Assembly (NCBI RefSeq): GCF_033095805.1
Contig: NZ_CP109901.1
Location: 1,054,001-1,118,000 of the forward strand
Direction of reading: 5' to 3'
Source: Serratia sp. UGAL515B_01
GTDB lineage: Bacteria > Pseudomonadota > Gammaproteobacteria > Enterobacterales > Enterobacteriaceae
Length of the DNA stretch: 64,000 bases
How positions within the stretch are numbered: the stretch's first letter is position 1; every line of letters begins with the position of its first letter. The notes under the pieces were generated by a model that had not been told where the DNA came from, made no database searches, and worked only from the letters and a program-made list of their open reading frames with translations. The translations under genes were made by a program, and so were the position numbers. Of the stretch, positions 8,358-18,518 are shown piece by piece.

Positions 8358-9203
8358 TTAATCCTTGGCAATGGGTTGCTTACCACTCAGCGCGCCCCAT
8401 TCGCACCAGGCTCCGTCATACAGCTTCACCTGCTTGGCACCCAGTGATTGTAAACCGAATGCCAGCACGGCGGCTGTCACGCCAGAACCGCAACTGACGA
8501 TAATGGGCTCATCAATATCAATCCCTTTGCCGCTGAAGGTTTTTTTCAGGCCTGCCAGTGACTTGAAACGTCCACCCTCCAACAGTTCGCCGTAAGGAAT
8601 ATTGATGCTACCGGGAATGTGACCGCGATGCAGGCCAGGGCGGGGTTCATCTGCTAGTGCGAAGAAACGGGGAGCAGCGCGTGCATCAAGGATCTGCAGT
8701 TTGTTATCGATTGCCTGCTCTACCTGCTGCATATCTACTACGGCTTCTGCGTTGAAGTGAGCCTGGAATCTGGCGGAGGTGGTTTGAGCCGGGCCGGTTT
8801 GCAACCTGTTGCCGCGAGCCATCCACCCTTGCAACCCTTCATCGAGCACAAAAACGTTCTGTGCACCAAAATTGCGGAATGTCCACCAACCACGTGGAGC
8901 TGAGAACTGATTACCCTCATCATAGAAGACGAAAGTATGCTTTTCACTGAGGCCAAGTTTACCTACTGCCGCACTGAACGCTTCCGCCGTAGGTAGCATA
9001 TGCGGTAACGACGTATTTTTATCTGCGACATCGTCGATATCGAAATACACTGCACCTTGAATATGGCCGCGCTCAAACTCGGCCAACATGTCTTTCTTGG
9101 GTAATTGACCAACGGGAGACATGCGTACGTCAATTACGGCCAGATTTTCATCATTAATATGCTGTTCTAACCATTGTGCCGTTACTATAAAGGGAGAGTT
9201 CAT
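8358..9203 (-). CDS. sseA: 3-mercaptopyruvate sulfurtransferase
   Basis: 281 aa, the usual SseA length. Two rhodanese domains (about residues 1-140 and 160-278). The active-site Cys is in the loop VSCGSGVTA, which fits the CG[S/T]GVT signature separating mercaptopyruvate from thiosulfate sulfurtransferases. The enzyme moves sulfur from 3-mercaptopyruvate to thiols or cyanide in the cytoplasm. SPFIVTAQWLEQH and IDVRMSPVG are typical of the family. Divergent from the DUF192 gene. Confidence 0.93.
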   Translation of the reverse strand: MNSPFIVTAQWLEQHINDENLAVIDVRMSPVGQLPKKDMLAEFERGHIQGAVYFDIDDVADKNTSLPHMLPTAEAFSAAVGKLGLSEKHTFVFYDEGNQFSAPRGWWTFRNFGAQNVFVLDEGLQGWMARGNRLQTGPAQTTSARFQAHFNAEAVVDMQQVEQAIDNKLQILDARAAPRFFALADEPRPGLHRGHIPGSINIPYGELLEGGRFKSLAGLKKTFSGKGIDIDEPIIVSCGSGVTAAVLAFGLQSLGAKQVKLYDGAWCEWGALSGKQPIAKD

Positions 9204-9497
9204 CGTTATTATTCGCCTGTTATTAAATTTATACCCTAAGAGCTTATCCCATTATGGCTATGCTCACTGACCTTTTAACCTTAAGCAGTGTTCTGGCAAA
9301 GGGGTTAGCCTTTGTACGCCCGTAAGGGCGGCTCGGAGTTGAGTCATCCTCACGTATTCAGTAGACCACGAGGATCGTGTTTTGCCTTAAGCTCAAATGA
9401 TCACCCACTATTTAGCATGCGATTAAGGGACACAGCCTAATATTAATCGTTATTTATAATAGGAAGTTAACATCAATCTTTAAACCGAGGATAAGCA
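9204..9497. repeat. intergenic interval with a solitary IS/MITE end
   Basis: About 290 bp between the divergent sseA and DUF192 genes, without a gene. At 9423-9440 there is TTAAGGGACACAGCCTA, the same end sequence that brackets the 16.8-40.0 kb island and the MITE at 2837. No matching second end is seen nearby, so this is a solo remnant. Confidence 0.6.
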
Positions 9498-9989
9498 ATG
9501 AACTATCGAAATGGAGTTATCTCACTCATTCACGCAGCTCGTAACTGGAGAGTATCGGTCGTTTTGATGTTCACTATGGTGTTTTCCATCGGAAATCAGC
9601 AAGCTCAGGCAACGCAATTAGCTGAAAAGTGTGACCTTCATTTTTCCAATGGTACCGTTCTGCAGGGAGTACCTGTTGTTAGAACCATTGAACAGCAGGC
9701 TAAGGGACTCTCCAACCGCTCCAACGTAGGGCCTGGCATGCTGTTCTCTTGGGACAAACCAGAACCGCGCATATTCTGGATGCGGAACACATATGTGCCT
9801 TTAACTATTGGTTTTTTTGACAATACAGGGCTTTTGTTTGCCGTTGAGGATATGCAACCGGAAACGGACGATCATCATTTTTCGAACCAACCGGCACTCG
9901 ATGCTCTGGAGTTGGCTCACGGAGAGTTCCAGAAACATGGGCTAAAAGAAGGCGTGCGCCTGACATCAAGAACTTGTGTACCACAGTAA
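9498..9989 (+). CDS. DUF192 family exported protein
   Basis: 163 aa. A long signal sequence (hydrophobic core about residues 20-33, cleavage probably after AQA near 39) is followed by a DUF192 domain: NRSNVGPGMLFSWD, then PRIFWMRNTYVPLTIGFFD, and DALELAHGEFQKHGLKEGVRL. DUF192 domains are small beta-barrels of unknown function, often secreted or periplasmic. The ribosome binding site GAGGATAAGCA precedes the ATG. Monocistronic. Confidence 0.88.
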   Translation: MNYRNGVISLIHAARNWRVSVVLMFTMVFSIGNQQAQATQLAEKCDLHFSNGTVLQGVPVVRTIEQQAKGLSNRSNVGPGMLFSWDKPEPRIFWMRNTYVPLTIGFFDNTGLLFAVEDMQPETDDHHFSNQPALDALELAHGEFQKHGLKEGVRLTSRTCVPQ

Positions 9990-10135
9990 AGTAACGCAAT
10001 TCTCTGTATCTTGGTGGGCGCGGACATATCACGAATATAAGGTAATTATGGCGACCGACTTGTTGTTGGAATTTAAATTTCATATATAAATGTTATGAAT
10101 TTTAATTTTCATTCATTAACTGTCAGGAGAAAGTA

Positions 10136-11266
10136 ATGAAACAGGTGCGCGTTGGATTGATAGGTACCGGCTATATTGGCCGTTGTCATGCGATTGCCTA
10201 TGCACAGGCCGGTACCGTATTTCCTTTGAAAGGAAAGCTGGTACTGGAAATGTTGGCGGAAGTTACGCCTGACCTTGCTGCACTGCGTGCAGAAAAATTC
10301 GGATTCTCACGTTCAACAGGCAATTGGCGTGAGTTGGTTGCGGACCCTGCTATTGACTTGGTTGATATCTGTGCCCCTAATTTCCTCCATAAGGAAATGG
10401 CTCTTGCCGCTATAGAGCATGGTAAGCATGTCTATTCGGAAAAACCATTGGCGTTAGATGCGCAAGATGCGGCAGAAATGGTGCAGGCTGCGCGAGCCAA
10501 AGGTGTAAAAACGCTGGTCGGATTCAACTATATCAAGAACCCGACCAGTCAATTGGCGCGGGAAATGATTACCAACGGCGAAATTGGTGATGTGGTGCAT
10601 TTTTATGGTACGCATAATGAGGATTATCTGGCCGATCCCAGTACACCAATTGACTGGCATTGCCGTAAAGCTACCGCTGGCCTCGGGGTGTTGGGCGATT
10701 TAGCGGCGCATATCGTTAATATGGCTCATTATCTTGTTGGGGATATCGTAGCAGTATCGGGTGATATGCAGACCGTAATCAAACAACGGCCCGACCCTAA
10801 AAATCCGGGTTCTCTGTGTGAGGTTGAAAACGAAGATCAGGCCAGTGCGCTGCTGCGTTTTGCCAACGGTGCGATGGGAACGATAGAAACATCACGCATT
10901 GCCTGCGGACGTAAAATGGGCCTGACCTATGTCGTCACCGGGAGCAAGGGCACGCTGAGTTTTAGCCAGGAGCGAATGGCGGAACTGAAACTGTATCGGC
11001 ACGACGACCCGGTGGAGCGCCAGGGGTTCAAAACTATACTGGTGGGGCCGCAACACCCTGATTATGCGGCGTTTTGTATCAGTGCTGGACATGGTATTGG
11101 CTTCAACGATCAGAAAACGGTCGAGATCCGCGACTTGGTGAATGGCATTGCCGCAGGTGATCGGATGTGGCCAGATTTTGAAGAGGGTTGGCGGGTTTCC
11201 TGCGTATTGGATGCCATTGCTGCTTCTGCCGTTCAGCGCCGTTGGTTGAATATTAATTTCGGCTGA
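10136..11266 (+). CDS. Gfo/Idh/MocA family NAD(P)-dependent oxidoreductase
   Basis: 376 aa. The N-terminal Rossmann fold has GLIGTGYIGRCHA (about residues 7-19). The family signature EKPLALDAQDA lies near 100-110, with the catalytic-type Lys in SEKPL. The C-terminal alpha/beta domain follows. These enzymes oxidise or isomerise sugars and cyclitols such as myo-inositol; substrate is not evident. The ribosome binding site is CAGGAGAAAGTA. No sugar transporter or kinase adjoins it; the next gene belongs to an osmoprotectant transporter, 245 bp away across a dispersed repeat. Confidence 0.88.
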   Translation: MKQVRVGLIGTGYIGRCHAIAYAQAGTVFPLKGKLVLEMLAEVTPDLAALRAEKFGFSRSTGNWRELVADPAIDLVDICAPNFLHKEMALAAIEHGKHVYSEKPLALDAQDAAEMVQAARAKGVKTLVGFNYIKNPTSQLAREMITNGEIGDVVHFYGTHNEDYLADPSTPIDWHCRKATAGLGVLGDLAAHIVNMAHYLVGDIVAVSGDMQTVIKQRPDPKNPGSLCEVENEDQASALLRFANGAMGTIETSRIACGRKMGLTYVVTGSKGTLSFSQERMAELKLYRHDDPVERQGFKTILVGPQHPDYAAFCISAGHGIGFNDQKTVEIRDLVNGIAAGDRMWPDFEEGWRVSCVLDAIAASAVQRRWLNINFG

Positions 11267-11279
11267 CCACTTGGTTGGC

Positions 11280-11402
11280 AGCCATGTTGCGGCATTCAAA
11301 TCGGTTCCCGGCAGATTTGTCATTTGCCCAAGCTACATAGTGAGCTATGCTCCAGAGGGTCTACTCGTTTGCCGCTTACCTGTAACTTGAATGAACTTGG
11401 GG
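11280..11402. repeat. Dispersed ~130 bp chromosomal repeat, copy 1
   Basis: Contains CATTCAAATCGGTTCCCG shared with 49763-49780, then ACATAGTGAGCTATGCTCC and GCCGCTTACCTGTAACTTGAA, components shared with other copies at 49757, 52660, 54828 and 55008. Such repeats are common in intergenic regions of Yersiniaceae chromosomes. Confidence 0.55.
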
Positions 11403-11510
11403 ATAAGCACTATTACCTGATTGACCGCCAGCGTTACTCACATTTAATTAGCAATATAACGTGATGGTCTGGCCAACTAGCCGGAAAGCCTTATGAAAGA
11501 GGAAAGAAAT

Positions 11511-12440
11511 ATGGCAATTATCTCACTCCGCGAACGCTTACTGGCTTTGGTGCTGGCTCTGACTGCGGGAGTTGGCAGCATTGCCTACGCTGCCGATTCG
11601 GTGCGCGTAGGCTCCAAAATTGATACCGAAGGGTCGTTGCTGGGTAATATTATTGTGCAGGTGCTTGAAGCCAACGACATTAAAACCACCAATAAACTAC
11701 AATTGGGGGCGACCACGGTGCTGCGTGGCGCTATTACCTCTGGTGAAATTGATATCTATCCGGAATACACCGGCAATGGCGCTTTTTTCTTCTCGGATGA
11801 AGAAGATCCGGCCTGGAAAAATGCCCAGGCGGGATTTGATAAGGTAAAACAGCTCGATTATGCGCAAAATCGGATCGTCTGGCTGGATGCGGCACCGGCA
11901 AATAATACCTGGACCATTGCGATCCGTAAGGATGTGGCGGACAGCAATCATCTGAAAACACTGATGGATCTGGCTAAATGGATCAACGGCGGTGGCCAGT
12001 TTAAACTGGCTGCTTCTGCTGAGTTTATCGAACGTCCAGACGCGTTACCGGCCTTCCAGAATGCCTATGGATTCAAGCTCAGCCAAGATCAGTTGCTCTC
12101 GCTGGCAGGTGGGGATACGGCGGTAACCATCAAAGCCGCAGCCGAACAGACCTCGGGGGTGAATGCGGCAATGGCCTATGGAACAGATGGCCCGGTGGCT
12201 GCGCTGGGGCTTCAAACGCTGGAAGATCCTCTAGGCGTACAACCGATTTACGCACCTGCGCCAATTATCCGCGAAGCAACCCTAAAGCAGCATGCCAATA
12301 TTGCCGAGTTGCTTAAGCCGGTATTTGCTTCCCTGGACGCCGCGACGTTGCAAAAATTGAACGCTCAGATCGCGGTAGAAGGGCAGGATGCCAAGCAGGT
12401 AGCAGTCCATTACTTGAAAGAGAAAGGGTTGATTAAATAA
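11511..12440 (+). CDS. osmF: OsmF (YehZ) glycine-betaine/osmoprotectant-binding periplasmic protein
   Basis: 309 aa. Signal peptide ends near ...GSIAYAADS. The mature protein is nearly collinear with E. coli OsmF: VGSKIDTEGSLLGNIIVQVLE, LRGAITSGEIDIYPEYTGNGAFF, FKLAASAEFIERPDALPAF and GGDTAVTIKAAAEQTSGVNAAMAYG. It is the substrate-binding subunit of the OsmF-YehYXW ABC importer; in E. coli this transporter is induced by osmotic stress and stationary phase. An in-frame ATG 18 bp upstream exists, but GAGGAAAGAA positions well for the ATG at 11511. First gene of the operon. Confidence 0.93.
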   Translation: MAIISLRERLLALVLALTAGVGSIAYAADSVRVGSKIDTEGSLLGNIIVQVLEANDIKTTNKLQLGATTVLRGAITSGEIDIYPEYTGNGAFFFSDEEDPAWKNAQAGFDKVKQLDYAQNRIVWLDAAPANNTWTIAIRKDVADSNHLKTLMDLAKWINGGGQFKLAASAEFIERPDALPAFQNAYGFKLSQDQLLSLAGGDTAVTIKAAAEQTSGVNAAMAYGTDGPVAALGLQTLEDPLGVQPIYAPAPIIREATLKQHANIAELLKPVFASLDAATLQKLNAQIAVEGQDAKQVAVHYLKEKGLIK

Positions 12441-12536
12441 TCGCTATCACGTTGGCTGGGTAGCAGCAACAAAGTAATGTCTATCTGGTCAATAAGGTTA
12501 ACGCCTAAAGAACAAGAGGATACCTGAATACATGGA

Positions 12537-13703
12537 GTGGTTTTGATCAACGAGTTTAAAAATCGCGTACTGCTTACGCTGCTTATCCTGCTAATGTTGG
12601 CAGCATTCGGTTTACCATTTCTCAGTTATGCCCCCAATCGCCTGCTGTCTGGAAAGGGGATTTATCTGATATCTCTGTTGCATGGCCCAGCGCTGTGGTT
12701 GTTGGTACCAATGTTTGTGCTAACCATCCTCAGCGTATTGCCACCCACGCGACAGCTGGCAATGCTTACCGCGTTTGTAGCAGCGCTCTTGTTGGCCCTA
12801 ATCTTCTGGCTGAGTGGCCATGTCGCACAGCAGTTGGCGTTACGGGGGGCACCGTTGGCACGCACATCGTGGGGAAGCGGCTGTTGGCTGATGGCGGCGT
12901 TGAGCGGATTGATTGCTACAAATGCCGTAACGCGGATTACGGCATCGCACTTGTGGCGTATGTTGGGAAATACTGTAGTGATGATCCCGGCATTACTGCT
13001 GCTGTTCACGCATCAGTTGGATCAGCTTTCACTGCTGAAGGAATACTATAACCGACAGGATGTGTTTGACGCCGCGTTGTTGCAACATCTGACGATCTTA
13101 CTGACTACCCTGGTGCCAACGCTGCTGATTGGTGTACCGATAGGGATCCTCTGTTTCCGTTCAAGCCGTTGGCAAATGCCGATCTTCTCTACTCTCAATA
13201 TTATCCAGACCGTGCCTTCAATCGCCCTATTTGCCTTGTTGATTACGCCATTGGCGGGATTGGTCGCGGCGTTGCCGTGGCTGGCAACGCTTGGCATCAG
13301 CGGTATAGGCATGGCGCCAGCCATTGTGGCATTGATTCTCTATGCACTGCTACCGCTGGTACGCAGTGTGGTTGCCGGTTTGCAAAGTGTTCCAACCAGC
13401 GTGATCGAGTCTGCCAGTGGCATGGGAATGACGCGATGGCAGATTTTCTTCGGTGTGCAATTGCCTCTGGCATTGCCCCTATTGCTGACCGGTGTGCGCA
13501 TTCTCGCGGTGCAAACCGTTGGGATGGCCGTGGTTGCTGCACTGATCGGGGCTGGAGGGTTTGGTGCCATTGTGTTCCAGGGGTTACTCAGTAGTGCGTT
13601 GGATCTGGTGCTGCTTGGGGTGATCCCGGTGATCGTCATGGCGGTGATCGTCGATTCACTGTTTAAATTCATGATTTCTATGCTGGAAGTGACGCACCGA
13701 TGA
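12537..13703 (+). CDS. yehY: YehY, osmoprotectant ABC transporter permease
   Basis: 388 aa inner-membrane protein. The N-terminal half has several extra transmembrane segments (about residues 12-35, 50-65, 72-95, 118-135, 145-160). The C-terminal half is the BPD_transp_1 permease domain with the coupling motif near SASGMGMTRWQIFFGVQLPLALPLLLTG (EAA-loop). LPFLSYAPNRLLSGKG and KEYYNRQDVFDAAL correspond to the E. coli protein. The start taken is a GTG at 12537; a TTG at 12543 is an alternative. It overlaps yehX by 4 bp. Confidence 0.9.
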   Translation: MVLINEFKNRVLLTLLILLMLAAFGLPFLSYAPNRLLSGKGIYLISLLHGPALWLLVPMFVLTILSVLPPTRQLAMLTAFVAALLLALIFWLSGHVAQQLALRGAPLARTSWGSGCWLMAALSGLIATNAVTRITASHLWRMLGNTVVMIPALLLLFTHQLDQLSLLKEYYNRQDVFDAALLQHLTILLTTLVPTLLIGVPIGILCFRSSRWQMPIFSTLNIIQTVPSIALFALLITPLAGLVAALPWLATLGISGIGMAPAIVALILYALLPLVRSVVAGLQSVPTSVIESASGMGMTRWQIFFGVQLPLALPLLLTGVRILAVQTVGMAVVAALIGAGGFGAIVFQGLLSSALDLVLLGVIPVIVMAVIVDSLFKFMISMLEVTHR

Positions 13704-14635
13704 TTAACTTTGAGCGGGTAAGCAAACTTTTTCAGGGCAAGCCTGCAGTAGATAACCTCACGCTAAACATTGCGGCTGGGGAATTTACCGTACTAATCGG
13801 AACTTCGGGGTCAGGAAAATCGACTACCTTGAAGATGATAAACCGGCTTATCGAACATGATGAAGGAAAAATAAGATTTGCTGGTGAAGAGATCCATAAA
13901 TTCAAACCGCAGGATTTGCGACGCCGCATGGGGTATGCCATTCAGTCGATTGGCTTGTTTCCGCACTGGACGGTGGAAGAGAATATTGCCACGGTGCCGC
14001 AACTGTTAAAATGGCCTCGGGGACGTATTCGCGATCGCGTGACTGAATTGATGGAACTATTGCACTTAGAGCCTGAAGTGTTCCGCCGCCGTTATCCACA
14101 TCAGTTGTCGGGGGGCCAGCAGCAGCGGGTAGGGGTAGCGCGAGCACTTGCCGCTGACCCTGAAGTGTTATTGATGGACGAACCTTTTGGCGCACTTGAT
14201 CCGGTGACTCGGGCCACATTGCAGGCTGAGATGGTGCGTATACACCAACTTTCTGGGTGTACTATTGTGCTGGTGACTCACGATATTGATGAGGCATTGC
14301 AATTAGCCAATCGTATTGTGCTACTTGATAAGGGCCGACTCGTCCAGCAGGGCACGCCAATTGCTTTGTTAACTCACCCGGTAAATGATTTTGTGCGCGA
14401 TTTCTTTGGCCGCAGCGATAGGGGTATCAAACTGCTGTCACTCGGGACGGTCGCAGAACGCATATGCCCGGGGAGCGCGGAAGGGGAGCCAATTGGTGCA
14501 ACCATGAGCCTGCGTGATGCGCTTTCGGTGTTTGTCACCAGGGGCAGCGAATGCCTACCGGTAATAAGTGAACGGGGAGAACCGATTGGTGTCCTCCACC
14601 TCAGCGATTTAATTGCGCCAAAGGCTCTATCATGA
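13700..14635 (+). CDS. yehX: YehX, osmoprotectant ABC transporter ATP-binding protein
   Basis: 311 aa ABC ATPase. Walker [10 protein letters not shown] (about residues 34-42), ABC signature [15 protein letters not shown] (about 136-150), Walker [13 protein letters not shown] (about 156-167) and the switch His in LVTHD. The C-terminal ~70 residues form a CBS-like region ([35 protein letters not shown]), typical of osmoregulatory QAT-family ATPases. Start and stop codons overlap those of yehY and yehW (ATGA), indicating translational coupling. Confidence 0.93.
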   Translation: MINFERVSKLFQGKPAVDNLTLNIAAGEFTVLIGTSGSGKSTTLKMINRLIEHDEGKIRFAGEEIHKFKPQDLRRRMGYAIQSIGLFPHWTVEENIATVPQLLKWPRGRIRDRVTELMELLHLEPEVFRRRYPHQLSGGQQQRVGVARALAADPEVLLMDEPFGALDPVTRATLQAEMVRIHQLSGCTIVLVTHDIDEALQLANRIVLLDKGRLVQQGTPIALLTHPVNDFVRDFFGRSDRGIKLLSLGTVAERICPGSAEGEPIGATMSLRDALSVFVTRGSECLPVISERGEPIGVLHLSDLIAPKALS

Positions 14636-15429
14636 GCCGCTATTGCGGATCACGAGGCTCACGCTGGCACCGCTGGTTGTGCGATCCGTTGCCGTGGGTC
14701 ATCGCGCTGCTGCTAGCATTGGTGTTTGGCATGGATCAGTTACACGGCCTGTTTGCTGCCTGGTTCCCAAGTCTTGAGCGGCCGATCTATCAACAAGACA
14801 GTTTCTTTTCGCTGCTAGAAGCTCATTTATTCTTGGTTGCGGTATCGAGCCTGATTGCGGCGGCGCTGGGTGTGGTTGCAGGTATTGCCGTCACGCGGTC
14901 AGCGGGGAAGGAGTTTCGCTCATTGTTGGAAACCGTGGTGGCTGTTGGGCAAACTTTCCCGCCGGTAGCTGTGCTGGCGATCGCAGTGCCTGTCATGGGC
15001 TTTAGCGAACAGCCAGCGATTATTGCGTTGGTGCTCTACGGTCTGTTACCGATCTTGCAAGGAACGCTGACTGGAATCGAATCGGTACCTGAGGCGACGA
15101 GGGAAGTCGCCCAAGGTGTCGGTATGAGCCATTGGCAAATTCTGCGGCGTGTCGAGCTGCCCTTGGCTGCACCGGTTATTGTCGCGGGGCTTCGGACTTC
15201 GGTCATTATCAATATTGGTACCGCGACCATTGCTTCTACGGTAGGTGTCAAAACGTTAGGTTCACCGATCATTATTGGACTGAGTGGGTTCAACACTGCT
15301 TATGTGATTCAGGGCGCAGTTTTAGTTGCGCTGCTAGCGATCATTACCGACATGCTGTTTGAACGCTGGGTGCGCTATCTTACCGTTTGGCGTCAACAGG
15401 CGATCGGCATTTTATCTTCTACAAGGTAA
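14632..15429 (+). CDS. yehW: YehW, osmoprotectant ABC transporter permease
   Basis: 265 aa with six hydrophobic segments and the permease EAA loop near [27 protein letters not shown]. Shorter than YehY and lacking its N-terminal extension, as in E. coli. It is the last gene of osmF-yehY-yehX-yehW; the two permeases presumably form a heterodimer with a YehX dimer. Confidence 0.9.
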   Translation: MSRYCGSRGSRWHRWLCDPLPWVIALLLALVFGMDQLHGLFAAWFPSLERPIYQQDSFFSLLEAHLFLVAVSSLIAAALGVVAGIAVTRSAGKEFRSLLETVVAVGQTFPPVAVLAIAVPVMGFSEQPAIIALVLYGLLPILQGTLTGIESVPEATREVAQGVGMSHWQILRRVELPLAAPVIVAGLRTSVIINIGTATIASTVGVKTLGSPIIIGLSGFNTAYVIQGAVLVALLAIITDMLFERWVRYLTVWRQQAIGILSSTR

Positions 15430-15471
15430 CAGTCGAGAGTTTTTACTGGTTGCTTGACTAATCCCTCGGCA

Positions 15472-15678
15472 TTACGGCCCGCTAACCTGGTTTTCTTGTT
15501 CTGAATAGTCGTGAGTTGTGTCAGCGGGTTCGCTGTTGGTTGAGGTATCGCTGGTCGTGGTCGTTTCTTGTTGTGGGGTGGTGGAGCGGGTATAAATATT
15601 CAGCCCGGCCAGAAACACGCCACCCAGAGAACTTAAGGCACATAGGGCAATGATGATGACGAGCACTTTTTTCAACAT
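15472..15678 (-). CDS. Small single-pass membrane protein of unknown function
   Basis: 68 aa. One hydrophobic N-terminal segment (KKVLVIIIALCALSSLGGVFLAGL) acts as an anchor or uncleaved signal. The rest is a hydrophilic Thr/Ser/Glu-rich tail that looks disordered. It lies convergent with yehW and downstream of yedA on the same strand, 81 bp away. No family recognised. Confidence 0.5.
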   Translation of the reverse strand: MLKKVLVIIIALCALSSLGGVFLAGLNIYTRSTTPQQETTTTSDTSTNSEPADTTHDYSEQENQVSGP

Positions 15679-15759
15679 GATTATTATTTCGCAGATTTAT
15701 CCATATATAGTGGATAAGTATAGTACCTTGGCCGGGTGAAACAAGGCGTATCTAGAACG

Positions 15760-16671
15760 TTACTCGGTGCGCTGTAGCCTACGCGGACGAGCAAACAGAT
15801 ATTTACCCAACGTCACTAATACCACCGCGGAAACGATCACCACTAACGCCAACCATTCACGCGGTGCCAACGACTCACCCGCAAAACCGACGCCGAGCAG
15901 CACAGCGACTACCGGATTGACGTAAGCGTAGCTTGTCGCCACGGCGGGACGTACATTTTTAAGCAGAAACATATAGGCGCTGATGGCTAGCATCGAGCCG
16001 AAAACGATCAGATAGCTGAGCGCCAGAAAGCCGCTTAAGCTGGGCATTTTATCAAGATGCTCACCATTCAGTTGGCTAGCGATCAGCAATACTACGCCAG
16101 CGACCAGCATTTCTGCTGCACCCGCCATCGCTCCGCGTGGGAGTGAGATACGCGAACTGAGCACAGATCCGAAAGCCCAGCTGGCTGAGGCTAACAGGAC
16201 TAACAGCGCTCCGGTCGGATTCCCTATCAGGTTGTTGCCTGTATTCAGTAGCACAATGCCCACCAGTCCAAGCGTAATACCCGCCCATTCCAGTTTTGAA
16301 TTGCGAATGCCCCAGAATAGGCTGAAACACAAGGTAAACAAGGGAACCGTGGCGATCATCACTGCCGCAATACCCGAAGGAACATCCTGGTGTTCTGCCA
16401 CGGTAACCAGTCCGTTACCCACGGCTAACAACAGGATGCCGATGATGCTCGCGGCGAACCACTGTTTCAGGGTAGGGATGGCATGACCACGTAGCAACAG
16501 AAAGCAGAACAGGATAATACCGGCAATCAGAAAACGAACGCCTGCCATCATGAGTGGTGGCCAGCTTTCAACACCGAGCTTGATGGCAAAGTAAGTCGAT
16601 CCCCATACGATATATAACGTGAATAGCGCCCCGATTAAGGGCAGGAGATGACGATTTTGTTGGCTCAGCAT
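15760..16671 (-). CDS. yedA: YedA, EamA-family drug/metabolite exporter
   Basis: 303 aa with ten predicted transmembrane segments as two EamA repeats (about residues 10-140 and 155-295). Close to E. coli YedA: LYIVWGSTYFAIKLGVESWPPLMMAGVRFLIAG, AVGNGLVTVAEHQDVPSGIAAVMIATVPLFTL and TSYAYVNPVVAVLLG. The family exports amino acids or metabolites. It is the last core gene before the accessory island. Confidence 0.9.
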   Translation of the reverse strand: MLSQQNRHLLPLIGALFTLYIVWGSTYFAIKLGVESWPPLMMAGVRFLIAGIILFCFLLLRGHAIPTLKQWFAASIIGILLLAVGNGLVTVAEHQDVPSGIAAVMIATVPLFTLCFSLFWGIRNSKLEWAGITLGLVGIVLLNTGNNLIGNPTGALLVLLASASWAFGSVLSSRISLPRGAMAGAAEMLVAGVVLLIASQLNGEHLDKMPSLSGFLALSYLIVFGSMLAISAYMFLLKNVRPAVATSYAYVNPVVAVLLGVGFAGESLAPREWLALVVIVSAVVLVTLGKYLFARPRRLQRTE

Positions 16672-16795
16672 GATTGTCTATTCGGTAGGGTGAGAGAGCG
16701 TTAAGAGACTTAGTAAACCCTAATGCATATCTGATAATCAATGCTTTTCTACGACACGGCCAAAATGTATTAAACAGATAAGATATAACTCGGCA

Positions 16796-16816
16796 TAGGC
16801 TGTGTCCCTTAACTGT
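16796..16816 (+). repeat. Left boundary repeat of the accessory island
   Basis: 21 bp beginning TAGGCTGTGTCCCTTAAC and ending TGT. Its exact reverse complement is at 39997-40017. The two copies face inward and each has a TA dinucleotide at the outer edge, as expected for IS630/Tc1-type ends. Left of it are 124 bp to yedA; right of it, foreign DNA begins. Confidence 0.7.
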
Positions 16817-17042
16817 CCGTGGTGCCGTCGCAGCCCCAAAAGTCCATTATCAAGGCGGAGGGTGAAGGGCAGAGTGGCCCTCTGTTCATGGTTAGGAAGT
16901 TGGATCCGTTCTTTTCCTTTAGGTCAGAGGCAAAAGAAGGTGATAGGGCCATGAGTTTCATCCGCTCAGGCAGCGCGAGGTTGACGATTGATTAAAATAA
17001 ACCCCATTCTGATGCCCAATCCAAATTTCAGGCGGATCTTCC
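16817..17042. other. interval between the island boundary and IS91 remnant
   Basis: 226 bp without a recognisable reading frame. It may be the terminal non-coding part of the IS91-type element and of the boundary element. Confidence 0.4.
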
Positions 17043-17340
17043 CTACGCCGCTTGCCGTAACCATCGCTCTGTTTTGAATTCCTGTCGACGCCGGGCTAAT
17101 AACTCTTCTGCCCGGATACCAGCTTCTGCACTGTTAAAAACCATCCGGCTTCCACATAACACGCACTGGTATGGATCCACATGGGTAAATTTCTTCATCA
17201 GCGACGCAAACCCCGGTTTCTGCGGTTTTGCCTTCATCTCAATCCCCAGGGCGGTGTAGACCTTAGGCAATAACTCACCCCGTTTGCGGTTGGCCAGAAA
17301 ACCGTAATACCTGACCATCTTAAAATGGCGTGACGTGTAG
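17043..17340 (-). pseudogene. IS91-family transposase, C-terminal fragment
   Basis: Encodes YTSRHFKMVRYYGFLANRKRGE, the typical IS91/Y2 transposase C-terminal part, followed by a Cys-rich end (YQCVLCGSRM). It is separated from the N-terminal fragment (18586-19339) by an IS3-family element. Compared with the family, about 60 residues are missing between the fragments, so the insertion came with a deletion. Confidence 0.85.
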
Positions 17341-17352
17341 TGGATCACAAAA

Positions 17353-18174
17353 TCAGGACACCTTCGTAGCCTTTTTCCACTGCTCTTCGTATTCACAGGG
17401 CGGTAATCCACCATTGTGCCGATGGGGGCGTACCGTGTTGTAATAACTTTGTATCCATTCACCGATATCTCGTACCGCATGATGGATATCCATATAACCC
17501 CCGACAGGCAGCCATTCACTTTTCAGGCTTCGGAACACTCTTTCCATTGGTGAGTTATCCAGGCAGTTACCCCTGCGGCTCATACTCTGCATCACTCCGT
17601 TCCTCCACAGTAACTGCCTGTATTTCTTACTCCTGTACTGCCCTCCCTGATCCGAATGAAACAGCAGCCTCTTTTCCTTTGGTCGCGTCTCCAGTGCATT
17701 ACGCAGGGCTCGACACACCAGCTCGGCATCCGGGGATGACGATATGGCACTGCCCACTATCCGACGGGAGTAAAGGTCAATCACCAGTGCCAGGTAGCAC
17801 CAGCCACCATTGACTTTGATATAGCTGATATCTCCACTCCACACACGATTGGGCTCCGACGGCTTAAACTGCCTTTTCAGTAAGTCTGGCGATGCCAGTG
17901 ACGTCTCCCGTTCACCACGGTAACGAGGCTTGCCGGGTTGGCGACTCGCCAGACCACATTCCTGCATCAGCCTGCGGGCCAGCCAGCGCCCCACGTTATA
18001 ACCCGACTGACGCATCAGCAGACTCAGTGTTCTGCTGCCGGCTGCTCCCCGGCTCTGTTGATGCAATTTCCGCACCTGAGCACGCAGTTGCAGACGTTTT
18101 ACATCAACCCGCGAATTCAGCGAGGCATAGTAAACACTGCGCGTTACTTTGAGCAGGCGGCACAATTCGACCAC
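17353..18174 (-). CDS. IS3-family transposase OrfB (DDE integrase domain)
   Basis: 273 aa from its own start, but in-frame coding continues upstream through [13 protein letters not shown] to about 18265, so the natural product is probably an OrfAB fusion made by -1 frameshifting at GGAAAAAG. HTH_21-type segment near residues 45-95. The rve integrase core shows the DDE residues in [28 protein letters not shown] and [23 protein letters not shown]. The frame is intact, so the IS may be active. Confidence 0.9.
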   Translation of the reverse strand: MVELCRLLKVTRSVYYASLNSRVDVKRLQLRAQVRKLHQQSRGAAGSRTLSLLMRQSGYNVGRWLARRLMQECGLASRQPGKPRYRGERETSLASPDLLKRQFKPSEPNRVWSGDISYIKVNGGWCYLALVIDLYSRRIVGSAISSSPDAELVCRALRNALETRPKEKRLLFHSDQGGQYRSKKYRQLLWRNGVMQSMSRRGNCLDNSPMERVFRSLKSEWLPVGGYMDIHHAVRDIGEWIQSYYNTVRPHRHNGGLPPCEYEEQWKKATKVS

Positions 18175-18200
18175 CGACCATTTTGTTTTCAGCCGTGTGA

Positions 18201-18518
18201 TTAACGCAAAGATTTGATGGGGAGCTCGCTCATCAACACGGCTGCCTGCTTTAGTATTTCTTTTTCCATTTCTAGCCGTTTAATCTGCGCTCTGAGCGAC
18301 TGGATTTCACGTTGCTCTGGTGTCAGTGCAGGATTGTCCGGCGTCACCCCGCTGACTTCTTCTTTGTGCTGGCGTATCCATTTACGCAATTGGCTGGGGT
18401 CCAACTCCAGAGCGCGTGCAACCTCGATGGTTGACCGCTGATACTTAACGACCTGCTCAATAGCTTCCAGTTTGAATTCAGGAGAAAAACGGCGTTTGGT
18501 CTGTTTAGGTTGAGTCAT
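18201..18518 (-). CDS. IS3-family transposase OrfA (HTH)
   Basis: 105 aa. Homeodomain-like HTH ([18 protein letters not shown] ... [16 protein letters not shown]) followed by a leucine-zipper coiled coil ([23 protein letters not shown]) that mediates OrfA-OrfAB multimerisation in the family. The ATG at 18518 is preferred over an in-frame TTG six bases upstream. The slippery run is in the MEKEIL codons. Confidence 0.88.
   Translation of the reverse strand: MTQPKQTKRRFSPEFKLEAIEQVVKYQRSTIEVARALELDPSQLRKWIRQHKEEVSGVTPDNPALTPEQREIQSLRAQIKRLEMEKEILKQAAVLMSELPIKSLR

Noticed and set aside
12695..13594. Plus-strand and antisense frames within yehY
   Set aside because: Shadow frames in a high-GC permease gene; yehY itself matches its family throughout.
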